Positions 22,404-30,600 of a DNA stretch of 64,000 nucleotides are shown in pieces. The DNA lies in assembly GCA_900768125.1 (NCBI GenBank), contig CAAGBS010000058.1, positions 1 through 64,000 on the forward strand, in the 5' to 3' direction. Below the pieces are notes generated by a model. It searched no databases. It worked only from the letters and a program-made list of their open reading frames with translations, and was not told the origin of the DNA. The translations under genes were made by a program, and so were the position numbers. The number at the start of each line of letters is the position of its first letter. Positions within the stretch are counted from its first letter, which is position 1. The DNA is from Oscillospiraceae bacterium. GTDB lineage: Bacteria; Bacillota; Clostridia; Oscillospirales; Ruminococcaceae.

Positions 22404-24110
22404 TCAAACGGTATAAGTTGCCTTTACCAGTTCGTCCATTGTTGTTCTTCCGGCAAGAACCATCTGCGTTACGTTATCGCGCAGCAGCAGCGTGCCGTTC
22501 TGGGTAGCCTTTTCGCCGATCTCCTCGGCGGTGGCACCCTTGGAAATGAGTTCCTTTATATCGTTTGACGTAACGATTATCTCATGGATAGCGGTACGTC
22601 CGGAATAACCTGTTCCTCTGCACTTCTTGCAGCCGCCCTTGTGCGCCTGGCATATCTGCACGGGCTTATCCTTGCTTACAAGGCGGAGGTCTGCGGGGTC
22701 GGAGAGGGTGATAGTTTCCTTGCACTCATTGCAGAGCAGCTTTACAAGTCGCTGTGCGATGATACCAACCAGCGAGGAAGCTACCATGTAGGGCGCTACG
22801 CCCATGTCCACAAGGCGGACGATGGTGGATGCAGCGTCGTTGGTATGAAGCGTTGAAAGCACGAAGTGACCGGTGATAGCGGCTCTGATCGCGATATCTG
22901 CGGTCTCGCCGTCACGGATCTCACCGACCATTATGATATCCGGATCCTGACGGAGGATAGATCTCAGCGCCGCCGCGAATGTCATACCGGCCTTGGCGTT
23001 TATCTGGCACTGGTTTACGCCGTCTATCTTTTTCTCGACAGGGTCTTCTACCGTAACGATGTTTACGTTAGGCTTTGAAAGCTCGCCGAGGGTAGCGTAA
23101 AGCGTTGTTGATTTACCGGAACCTGTAGGGCCGGTAACCAGCATAACGCCGTTCGGGCAGCGGATTATCTGCTTGAACATCTCGTAGTTATACTCGGTCA
23201 TACCGAGGTCGGTTATCTTTCTGGTCTTCTCGTCGGCGGTGGAAAGCAGTCGGATAACGCACTTCTCACCGTATACGCAGGGGATAGTCGAAACACGGAC
23301 GTCAAGGTTTACGCCGTCTATCTTCATACCGAATCGGCCGTCCAGAGGGATACGCTTCTCGGCGATGTTCATGCCGCCCAGGATCTTGATACGTGTGATG
23401 AGTGAGTTATGCAGCGCGATGGAAACTTTCATCGCCTCCTGCTCGACAAGCTCGCCGTCTATTCTGAATCGGATACGCGTGCGGGTCTTGAAAGGCTCGA
23501 TGTGGATATCCGACGCGTTTATTCTGAACGCGGTCTCGACCATGGTGTTTACCAGTCGGACGATAGGCGCGTTGTCGATACGTTCGCCGGACTGAGTATC
23601 CACCTGATTAGCCTGTGCGGCTGCGGCAGCCTCGTCGTCCAGTTCGTTCATAACCTTGTTAACGGTCTGCTGGGAATAGAATCTGCCGATAGCCTCCTCG
23701 ATCTGGGTCTTGGTGGATATCTGCGGGATTATCTCCATGCCGGTCTGTACCTTCAGCTCCTCGAATATGTAGAAGTTGATAGGGTCGTTGGAAGCCACCA
23801 TAAGGCGGTTGTTGTGCATATCAAACGCGATGACCGTCTTTTCGCGCGCCGTCGCCTCGGGGATCTTCATTACTGCGTCCTTGTTGATCTGCACGGAAGC
23901 AAGGTCTACGAAAGGCACTTTCAGCCTGATAGACAGCGCCTGGGCAAGCTGCGTTTCCGATACCAGCCCCATTTCCAGCATGACGTCGCCGAGCATTTTT
24001 CCGCCGCTCTGCTTCTGCTTGTCAAGAGCTTCCTGCAGCTGCTTTTCGTTGATGAATCCGTTCTCCACCAGTATCTGACCGATGGGAAGGTTTCTGATAG
24101 GTCCAGCCAT
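22404..24110 (-). CDS. pilB: Type IV pilus extension ATPase PilB
   Basis: Drives pilus polymerisation. The N-terminal domain (IGQILVENGFINEKQLQEAL, LSIRLKVPFVDL) is the GspE N-domain. The core has Walker A GPTGSGKSTTLYATLG, the Asp box NIVTVEDPVEKKIDGVNQ and Walker B DPDIIMVGEIRDGET. A zinc tetracysteine segment follows near the C-terminus (CNECK and GCKKCRGTGYSGRTAIHEI), which distinguishes PilB from PilT. The length is 568 residues. It is divergent from pilD, and 139 bases separate it from pilT. Confidence 0.94.
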   Translation of the reverse strand: MAGPIRNLPIGQILVENGFINEKQLQEALDKQKQSGGKMLGDVMLEMGLVSETQLAQALSIRLKVPFVDLASVQINKDAVMKIPEATAREKTVIAFDMHNNRLMVASNDPINFYIFEELKVQTGMEIIPQISTKTQIEEAIGRFYSQQTVNKVMNELDDEAAAAAQANQVDTQSGERIDNAPIVRLVNTMVETAFRINASDIHIEPFKTRTRIRFRIDGELVEQEAMKVSIALHNSLITRIKILGGMNIAEKRIPLDGRFGMKIDGVNLDVRVSTIPCVYGEKCVIRLLSTADEKTRKITDLGMTEYNYEMFKQIIRCPNGVMLVTGPTGSGKSTTLYATLGELSKPNVNIVTVEDPVEKKIDGVNQCQINAKAGMTFAAALRSILRQDPDIIMVGEIRDGETADIAIRAAITGHFVLSTLHTNDAASTIVRLVDMGVAPYMVASSLVGIIAQRLVKLLCNECKETITLSDPADLRLVSKDKPVQICQAHKGGCKKCRGTGYSGRTAIHEIIVTSNDIKELISKGATAEEIGEKATQNGTLLLRDNVTQMVLAGRTTMDELVKATYTV

Positions 24111-24216
24111 TATGAATGATCTTCCTTTCTGGTATTAGCGGACAGACCGCCGTAAAACCGCCCCTGCGGGATTTTATTTAAATAAGGATATGACTGCCGT
24201 TATTTTTCAAAACGCC

Positions 24217-24245
24217 TTGCAAAAACCAACCGTTTATGATACAAT
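24217..24245 (+). promoter_or_regulatory. Sigma-A promoter of pilD
   Basis: TTGCAA (24217-24222), 17 bases, TACAAT (24240-24245), 31 bases before the ATG at 24277. Same -35 variant as elsewhere in the window. Confidence 0.7.
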
Positions 24246-24276
24246 GAAGTCAGTATTCTTGAAAGGAGTCATGATA

Positions 24277-25332
24277 ATGACAATAACAGCATTAAACATC
24301 GTGACCTGGGTATTCGTTTTCCTGTTCGGCTCCGTGATAGGAAGTTTCCTCAACGTAGTCATCTACCGCACGCCGCTCAAGCAGTCGATAATCACCGAGC
24401 CGTCGCACTGCTTCACCTGCGGGAACCGCCTGAAGTGGTACGATATGTTCCCCATATTCAGTTGGCTGATCCTCCGCGGAAAATGCCGGTTCTGCGGCGC
24501 GAGGATATCTCCCCGCTACATGGTGATGGAAGCCGTCTGCGCAGTATCCTACCTCGGGGCATACCTCGTTTACGGATTCTCCTGGGAGTTCGCCGTGGCA
24601 TGTATCCTGTTCGCTGTGCTGATAGTGCTCAGCGGAATAGATATCGACCACTTCGAGATACCCTACTGGTGCAGCATAACTGTCGGCGTACTTGGTATAG
24701 CTTCGTTCTTCATTCCGTGGGGAGCTTCTCTTTCAGCGCCCTGGCATGAGCGCCTTATCGCCCTCGGCGTTGTCGGAGTTATGTTCTTTATCCTGGTGCT
24801 TGTCGGAGGAATGGGCGGAGGAGATCTCCAGCTAATGCTCGGAGCATCGCTGCTGCTGGGATTCCGCGTGTTCCCGGGACTGTTCGTAGGCATCGTGCTC
24901 GGCGCCATCTACGGAGTCATCAAGAAGTTCCGCGACAGGAAAGCCGAGACCGAAGTTACCGAAAAGATACGGAAAATAGCTACCGACTGGTATCAGGATC
25001 AGCTCGACAAGGACGTCGGCTATGTCAAGGAAGGCTGCAGCGACGTTATAGTCGGCAGCATTTCCGGCGGCACGACTGATATCGAGTGGGAGTTCCTTGA
25101 CGAAAACGCCTGGAAGGGACTGCCGGACAAGTCAGCGCTGAGCCGTGCAGTACGCGAACAGATAACCACCGAGCGTGAGGGCACGTTCCGCATTCGCATA
25201 AAGGAAGACCTCATCGAAAAGGTGAAGTACTCCCGCCGAATGGTATTCGGACCGTTCCTTGCCATCGGTATCGCATATGCGTTCCTGTTCGGAAGCCAGG
25301 TCATCAACTGGTACATGAATCTGATGTTCTGA
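24277..25332 (+). CDS. pilD: Prepilin peptidase PilD with an extra cytoplasmic insert
   Basis: Aspartic protease that cleaves and N-methylates prepilins. The Zn-type cysteines are CFTC and CRFC (residues 45-48 and 70-73). The catalytic aspartates are in GIDIDHFEIP (D122) and GGGDLQLM (D183), and the final helix contains GPFLAIG. Between residues about 216 and 320 lies a soluble stretch of roughly 100 residues, where ordinary PilD has only a short loop. ATG 24277 is chosen because AAAGGAG lies 8 bases upstream; the frame extends 29 codons further. It is read divergently from pilB and serves all prepilins here. Confidence 0.88.
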   Translation: MTITALNIVTWVFVFLFGSVIGSFLNVVIYRTPLKQSIITEPSHCFTCGNRLKWYDMFPIFSWLILRGKCRFCGARISPRYMVMEAVCAVSYLGAYLVYGFSWEFAVACILFAVLIVLSGIDIDHFEIPYWCSITVGVLGIASFFIPWGASLSAPWHERLIALGVVGVMFFILVLVGGMGGGDLQLMLGASLLLGFRVFPGLFVGIVLGAIYGVIKKFRDRKAETEVTEKIRKIATDWYQDQLDKDVGYVKEGCSDVIVGSISGGTTDIEWEFLDENAWKGLPDKSALSRAVREQITTEREGTFRIRIKEDLIEKVKYSRRMVFGPFLAIGIAYAFLFGSQVINWYMNLMF

Positions 25333-25345
25333 CCGTTGATAAACT

Positions 25346-25384
25346 ATTCCGCACCGCACATTTAAGGCGGTGCGGAATTTTTTT
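25346..25384 (+). terminator. Terminator between pilD and the converging pilus operon
   Basis: A perfect 12-bp stem (ATTCCGCACCGC / GCGGTGCGGAAT, 25346-25357 and 25367-25378) with a 9-base loop, then seven T residues on the plus strand. It may also end the minus-strand transcript, whose last gene stops at 25386. Confidence 0.9.
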
Positions 25385-25385
25385 A

Positions 25386-26186
25386 TTAAGGAATGACTGC
25401 AAGCGTGCGGCGGACATAGTAGATATAGATATCCCTGCTGCCGTCAGTCATCGAGCCGAAATCAAGAAGCGCAGCCGGCGCGGAGGTAACGTTGTATTCC
25501 GTTGCCTTTGCACCGTGAGCCAGCATTCCCTTGATCTGCCTCAGTTCGAAAACTCCGTCGCCGTGGTAAACCATATTCCTGCGGTCTTCGTCCTTGTATG
25601 CGGCGATAGTTACCTGCAGCGCGTCGTTGCGCAGCGGTGTGGAGCCTTCAACTGTGGGATAGTCACCGTTTTCGGGCTGAACTATCTCGAAAGTCATGTA
25701 CAGGTCGTTGTAGAAGCAGTCGCTGAACACTTTCTTTGCTTTATCCGGATTCAGATTGCCGTTCGACTGGTCTACGTCTTCCTCGTACAGATAATACCTC
25801 TTGGTGGCGTCATCATATTTAAGGCTGAGACATCTCAGATAGTAAGTATTGTTGCCACCGCCGTTCTTGCTGGTGCAGTAAGCGTTCATCGACTGTATTC
25901 TCGCCTTGTATTCAGTGCTGGACTGAATATCGGTATAGTTTGTGTTGGAGAACACCGCCACCTGGCTGGAGTAACGTATGGTGCGGGTGATGTAGTTATT
26001 CAGGCACACCGCTACGTTCTCAGCGGTCAGGTCTGTCTGCGTGTCGTTGAAACTCCGCACAATAGGTGTGATGAACAGCATCATGCCGCCCAGCAGGATA
26101 GCCAGCAGAGCGATCGAAACGACCATCTCCACCAGCGTGAATCCGCTTGAACCGCGCTTCTTAAGGAGCTTGATAATTGATCTCAT
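25386..26186 (-). CDS. Minor prepilin, PilW/GspJ-like
   Basis: Begins MRSIIKLLKKRGSSGFTLVEM with a prepilin site (SSG/FTLVEM) and a long helix VVSIALLAILLGGMMLFI. The mature protein of about 250 residues is in the size range of GspJ/PilW minor pilins, which initiate the pilus. ATG 26186 lies 8 bases after AGGGG. It follows the 343-residue prepilin with a gap of 11 bases. Confidence 0.82.
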   Translation of the reverse strand: MRSIIKLLKKRGSSGFTLVEMVVSIALLAILLGGMMLFITPIVRSFNDTQTDLTAENVAVCLNNYITRTIRYSSQVAVFSNTNYTDIQSSTEYKARIQSMNAYCTSKNGGGNNTYYLRCLSLKYDDATKRYYLYEEDVDQSNGNLNPDKAKKVFSDCFYNDLYMTFEIVQPENGDYPTVEGSTPLRNDALQVTIAAYKDEDRRNMVYHGDGVFELRQIKGMLAHGAKATEYNVTSAPAALLDFGSMTDGSRDIYIYYVRRTLAVIP

Positions 26187-26197
26187 ATTCAGTCCCC

Positions 26198-27229
26198 TCA
26201 CGCCTCAGAAGTTGCTTCGCTGGTACTTGTAGGAGTCTCTGGTTCGGTTTCATCCTTGGGGAATGCGCCAAAGATGTTGGGGTGCGTGATTGTGCCTTCT
26301 TCGTCTACGTTTCCGTCTTCGTCCTTGACAGTCTCGCGATAGGGCTTGAATGTGTAGACATCGCCGGTTTTTGTGGAAGTCCCATCTGTTTCGCTGAAGC
26401 CGAATATCTTGTTGAGGTCGCTTGTGTCAATAGGAGAACTGAGCGTTACCCAGAACTTCTTGTAGGACGAACTGCCAAATATCGAAGGCTTGCCGTCCTT
26501 GGCGTCTGACATTCTGCTTCCTATGCAGATAGCGTTTGACGTTCCCGAGCTGTTGGACACGTTTGCCAGGCTCATTCCCTTGTTATATCCATCAGCCTTA
26601 TTGACAGGTTTGTTGGATATAGAATCAACATATCCATAATCAACGATGGTATAGGGGAATTTCATCTTTAACTGAGCATGATATTCATACTGGGAGCCGA
26701 CCAGGGTAGAAGATATGGGCAGAACTTCAAAAATGTATCTGTAACCTCCCTCGACTGCGCCAAGGTCTGTCGCCTTCATGTTTATCTCTTCGATGCCGCT
26801 GGTGCCGTAGATACGGGAATCCAGTCTTTCGGTTACGCTTCCGGTTCCGCCGGAATCATCCTTGCTGCTGCTCGGCTTGTAATTAAGATGACCGATGTAG
26901 TAGTCAAGCTCTACCTGATTGTCGTCTTCGGGCTTGTTGGGATTGCCCGTGGAATAATCAATGCTGACCTTTCCGCCGCCGGTCGAGCTGAAATCCAGGT
27001 CAATGGTGCCATCGGTGGTCTTGTCTTTGTATTCCATGTCCTGAGTGTTGAGATAGTACTTTGATTTCTGCTCTGCTATCTCGTCCTCAATGACGATGTT
27101 CTGCTGCTTTGTCCTCATCGTTGCATTGAGGATAGTTGCAACCATTGCCGCCATGATCGAGAAAATTACGAACGCGACCATGACTTCAACGATAGTGAAA
27201 CCCCGTCGGGATAAGATTTTTTTCATCAT
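26198..27229 (-). CDS. Minor prepilin, PilV/GspI-like
   Basis: Starts MMKKILSRRGFTIVEVMVAF with a prepilin cleavage site (RRG/FTIVEV) and the helix VIFSIMAAMVATILNA. The 330-residue mature part is serine-, threonine- and glycine-rich with acidic stretches and ends TSTSEATSEA, a low-complexity tail. Being longer than usual for a minor pilin, it may carry an exposed domain at the pilus tip (inference). GGAGTGAGAAT precedes the start. Confidence 0.75.
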   Translation of the reverse strand: MMKKILSRRGFTIVEVMVAFVIFSIMAAMVATILNATMRTKQQNIVIEDEIAEQKSKYYLNTQDMEYKDKTTDGTIDLDFSSTGGGKVSIDYSTGNPNKPEDDNQVELDYYIGHLNYKPSSSKDDSGGTGSVTERLDSRIYGTSGIEEINMKATDLGAVEGGYRYIFEVLPISSTLVGSQYEYHAQLKMKFPYTIVDYGYVDSISNKPVNKADGYNKGMSLANVSNSSGTSNAICIGSRMSDAKDGKPSIFGSSSYKKFWVTLSSPIDTSDLNKIFGFSETDGTSTKTGDVYTFKPYRETVKDEDGNVDEEGTITHPNIFGAFPKDETEPETPTSTSEATSEA

Positions 27230-27250
27230 ATTCTCACTCCTCCCTCAGGA

Positions 27251-29527
27251 TCAATAACCGTGAACTCGCCATGTTCTGCTTCCGCTCGGAGTAAGGCTTT
27301 CCAGATTTTCTCCGCTTATCTGCGAAATGGAGCGCTCCGGCTGCGCAAAGATATACTCATATGAACCGCTCAGCGCCATATCCGATACTACGATACCGCC
27401 GACCGTTTTCAGACCGCCGCCGGAACCGATAGAGATGTAGCTCATATACGGTGCATACACATATCCGAAGTAAACATTCTCCATGATGCTTGTGTTGTCC
27501 GCTTTCTTACAGCCGAACTGGATATCTGCATTTTCAAGAACTGATATAACAAAGATATTTACAGTAGGATAGTAGCACTCTGTCGAATAACCGCTGGTTC
27601 CGTTGAGAGTCGGGCCGAAATAGCTGTCGTAATAATCGCCGATCTCGGAACGCGCTCTTGCGCCTGCGGTGGTCGCGAAGAAGTCATCGACCTTGTTTTT
27701 CAGTATTCTGCCCTCGCAAAGAGTGTCTCTCTGACCATCTTCCACCTTCTTGACGTTGTATTCCTCATAGGAACCGCCGTGGGATTCGCAGGTGTAATAG
27801 TCGCTGCCGTCTATCTTCTTGTACTTGCAGGTGCCGTCAGCCTGTTCAAGGATAAGCCCATTGTTGTGGATAACGCTGCTGGAGTTAGGGCTGAGCGAGC
27901 CGTTTCTGCTGAAGTAAACAGCGCCGCTGTCCGTAGTTTCGATAGAACCGCCCGCCATCATGAACCATGACAGGTCGCCGAAGAACTCCTGGTCGGAAGC
28001 CTGATAGGTTATTCCATCAGGAACGTCTATGACAAGCGTGCCGCGTCCTACGGTGAGCACTGTTATGGTCTTACCGCCTGACGGGGAAGCCTCAGGGTAC
28101 CACATGAACGTGTTGCTTACGCCAACGCTGTCGCAGTTCGGTGAAACTGACAGCGTGCGGACGCCCTTAGGATCGTCGCCGGTGTCGATGATAACGGTGA
28201 GATTAGCGGTAGCGCCGGTGCCGTCATAGCTGTCTCTTACCTTACCGATAACGCAGTCTTCGCCGATGTAGTGAACATATTTGCCGACAACGCCCTCTCC
28301 CGCCGAATCATAACTCTGGAAGATGATATCCTCTGTCGGAAGTCCGGAGGTCTCAGCCTGCCACTTCGGGAATACGGAGCCGCCTATGCGCGCGTCGATA
28401 TCCTCGCCTATCTTTGCATAATCATCTGCCCACGAGCCCTTGTTTTCGCCGGGGTTAAAGCGCACCTCGGTGCCGGGTTCTGCGGTGATGTTGCCATTTA
28501 CATACATATCACTTGCAGAACTCCACCAGTCCTTGCCGCCATCTCCCCACGGGTTCTTCTCGTACATGAAGATGATGTCCTTGCCGACGCAGAGTTTACC
28601 GTCAAACTTCATATAGCCCTTGATGTAGAGATTGCCCATTACATAGACGTCGGTATACGCCGGGAATGTACGGTTGCCCTCCAGCACAAGGTCGCCGCCG
28701 ACCATTATTCTTCCGTGCTCGGAAGAAGTACCGCTCAGGTCTAAAGTGCTCATTGTGCAGGAGTTTCCTATCGTCAGAGTGTTTCCGAACACCCATGTAA
28801 GCGGTTTGTCAGCCGCTTTAAGAGTAGTCTGGTCGTTGAACAGAGCCGCGCCGGCGCACACGATATCCATGTTGAGAATGATATCGCCATCGCCGCCGAA
28901 CGTACCCGCAAATCTGTCCTTGGAGAATACGGTATACTCGTTATCGCAGTAAAGTGTAGAATCTGTGGTAACTGAAGATATCCATACATTGTTCGGAAGA
29001 TACCCGGTGTTTGTAAAGAAGCGGTCGATGACTTCCATCTGAGTAGGCTCACCAGGGGTGGAGCGAATGAACATATGGGTAGTCTCGATTATGCCGTTGT
29101 TCTTTACTGTTACCGCAATGTCGTAAACCTGGCAGGTGCTTCCGGAAACTGTCTCGTCGTTTATTCTGGTGATGTCAACATCATAAGCGCCGATGTTCGA
29201 ATCCTCCTTGGTTCCAGTGGGGGAAAGCGAGATAAAGTCATTGCCGTTGGTCGAGATGGACTCGCCGACCTTCAGTGAATTTATCTTTGTCATTGTAGAC
29301 GTTTTTGAATTGCTGGAATTTGAAATGTACGCGGTGATGATGTCAGACACAGATGTAGATGTGACATAAGCCTGCTCCTGGTCAAAGGTAGCAAACTGCA
29401 CCTGCCCCGATGTTACCACGGACATGTACATCGCCGTGACCAGCACTATCAGAGCCGCCATCGTACTGACGACCATGAACAGTGCGCTGCCGCACGGTGA
29501 TAAATACTTTCTCAATGCGTGTTTCAT
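27251..29527 (-). CDS. Large PilX-like pilus-associated protein
   Basis: A 758-residue protein with one N-terminal hydrophobic segment after a short basic stretch (KYLSPCGSALFMVVSTMAAL). This resembles PilX-type N-termini rather than a classical prepilin, since the G/F(T)xxE motif is missing. The remainder is extracellular and beta-rich (repeated VGGDLVLEG, MGNLYIKG and VNGNITAEPG strands suggest a beta-helix or cell-surface fold). It lies between pilO and the PilV-like prepilin, where pilX-family genes often stand. A tip or adhesin role is inferred from this position. Confidence 0.6.
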   Translation of the reverse strand: MKHALRKYLSPCGSALFMVVSTMAALIVLVTAMYMSVVTSGQVQFATFDQEQAYVTSTSVSDIITAYISNSSNSKTSTMTKINSLKVGESISTNGNDFISLSPTGTKEDSNIGAYDVDITRINDETVSGSTCQVYDIAVTVKNNGIIETTHMFIRSTPGEPTQMEVIDRFFTNTGYLPNNVWISSVTTDSTLYCDNEYTVFSKDRFAGTFGGDGDIILNMDIVCAGAALFNDQTTLKAADKPLTWVFGNTLTIGNSCTMSTLDLSGTSSEHGRIMVGGDLVLEGNRTFPAYTDVYVMGNLYIKGYMKFDGKLCVGKDIIFMYEKNPWGDGGKDWWSSASDMYVNGNITAEPGTEVRFNPGENKGSWADDYAKIGEDIDARIGGSVFPKWQAETSGLPTEDIIFQSYDSAGEGVVGKYVHYIGEDCVIGKVRDSYDGTGATANLTVIIDTGDDPKGVRTLSVSPNCDSVGVSNTFMWYPEASPSGGKTITVLTVGRGTLVIDVPDGITYQASDQEFFGDLSWFMMAGGSIETTDSGAVYFSRNGSLSPNSSSVIHNNGLILEQADGTCKYKKIDGSDYYTCESHGGSYEEYNVKKVEDGQRDTLCEGRILKNKVDDFFATTAGARARSEIGDYYDSYFGPTLNGTSGYSTECYYPTVNIFVISVLENADIQFGCKKADNTSIMENVYFGYVYAPYMSYISIGSGGGLKTVGGIVVSDMALSGSYEYIFAQPERSISQISGENLESLTPSGSRTWRVHGY

Positions 29528-29565
29528 TTTTGATTACCTCCAATGCATTTCACGCAGTGCCATCC

Positions 29566-29598
29566 TGCGCCGCCGGTATTCACATGCGGTGCGGCGCA
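29566..29598 (-). other. Hairpin between the PilX-like gene and pilO
   Basis: TGCGCCGC (29566-29573) pairs with GCGGCGCA (29591-29598), 8 bp, with no U-run. It stands in a 116-base gap inside the operon and may be a stability or processing element. Confidence 0.4.
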
Positions 29599-29643
29599 AG
29601 GAACCAGTTCATTATAGTACCCTTACTCAGGGGACGTTACAGA

Positions 29644-30600
29644 TCACTGTGCATTCTGAGCGGAAAGCTGCTCTGTCGGGTCAGCCATTCTCTCGATGCT
29701 GTACATAACGATGGTAACAGTCACCCGGCGGGTGTTCTGCTCAAATGTGGTGACGTCCTCGTTATCCTTGTTGTTATTGGTGTTATCAGCGTTTTCGGTG
29801 TTGTTGTCAGCTGTGGTGTTCTTGTCGTCGGTGCCTGATACCTTCTTGCCGGTATCCTTTGCAAGCTGCTTGTTGCCGTCGTTGAGCGCCTTTGTGGTGA
29901 GGTCGGCAACATATTCGGCGTACTTTGCTTCAACTTCGGAATCGGTGAACGTGAAGCCATTGGACAGGCGCATTGCCTTTCTCATCGTCTTTCCGTCTTC
30001 CTGCTTGTTGTAGTCGTTGATGGCGTCGATGAACTTGAGCATGTCTTCATCGGTGAGTACGGTCGCGGTGAAGCTTACCTCGATGGAGCCGACTGTCTGC
30101 GCAGTTGAGAGCGCCGCCTGCATGATCTGAGTCCTGTTCTGCTCCGCAAGATCTTCCTCGGACATCTCTCTGCCCTGTGTAGCGTAGGTCTTGATGTCGT
30201 ATGTCACCTCAGGCTCGGTCGCAAAGCTTACGCCCAGGGTGGATACGGACGGTTCGCTGATCTGCAGGGAATCAACGGCAACCTTTATGCCGCTGTCGCT
30301 GCAATACTGAAGGAACTCCCTGATCTCGTTATCGGCCTGATATGGCTTCATTTCCTGGAAGAACATATCAGCGATATCGCGGCCTTCATCGTAGGCTTTC
30401 TTAACGTCTTCGCCGAGCTGATCCTTTGTGGCGGCGCGGTCGATGGTTTCCTGCAGCTCAGTCTGCTTGTTGATAAGCGCTGCGGAAGATGTTCCTATTG
30501 CCTCGAACTTCGGGACGATAAAGAGGAATATGCCAAGTCCAAGTATGATTATTACAGCGATCACTAAAACCGCTATTCTTTCCTGCTTGCTGAGTTTCAT
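29644..30600 (-). CDS. pilO: PilO-like pilus assembly protein
   Basis: Inner-membrane alignment-complex protein. The N-terminus KLSKQERIAVLVIAVIIILG is a cytoplasmic tip and one membrane helix, followed by a coiled-coil segment (INKQTELQETIDRAATKDQL) and a ferredoxin-like C-domain, as in PilO. Near residues 245-280 is an Asn/Asp/Thr-rich linker (NNTENADNTNNNKDNE), probably disordered. The ATG overlaps the TAA of pilM-pilN by one base (TAATG), so the two are translationally coupled. Confidence 0.78.
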   Translation of the reverse strand: MKLSKQERIAVLVIAVIIILGLGIFLFIVPKFEAIGTSSAALINKQTELQETIDRAATKDQLGEDVKKAYDEGRDIADMFFQEMKPYQADNEIREFLQYCSDSGIKVAVDSLQISEPSVSTLGVSFATEPEVTYDIKTYATQGREMSEEDLAEQNRTQIMQAALSTAQTVGSIEVSFTATVLTDEDMLKFIDAINDYNKQEDGKTMRKAMRLSNGFTFTDSEVEAKYAEYVADLTTKALNDGNKQLAKDTGKKVSGTDDKNTTADNNTENADNTNNNKDNEDVTTFEQNTRRVTVTIVMYSIERMADPTEQLSAQNAQ

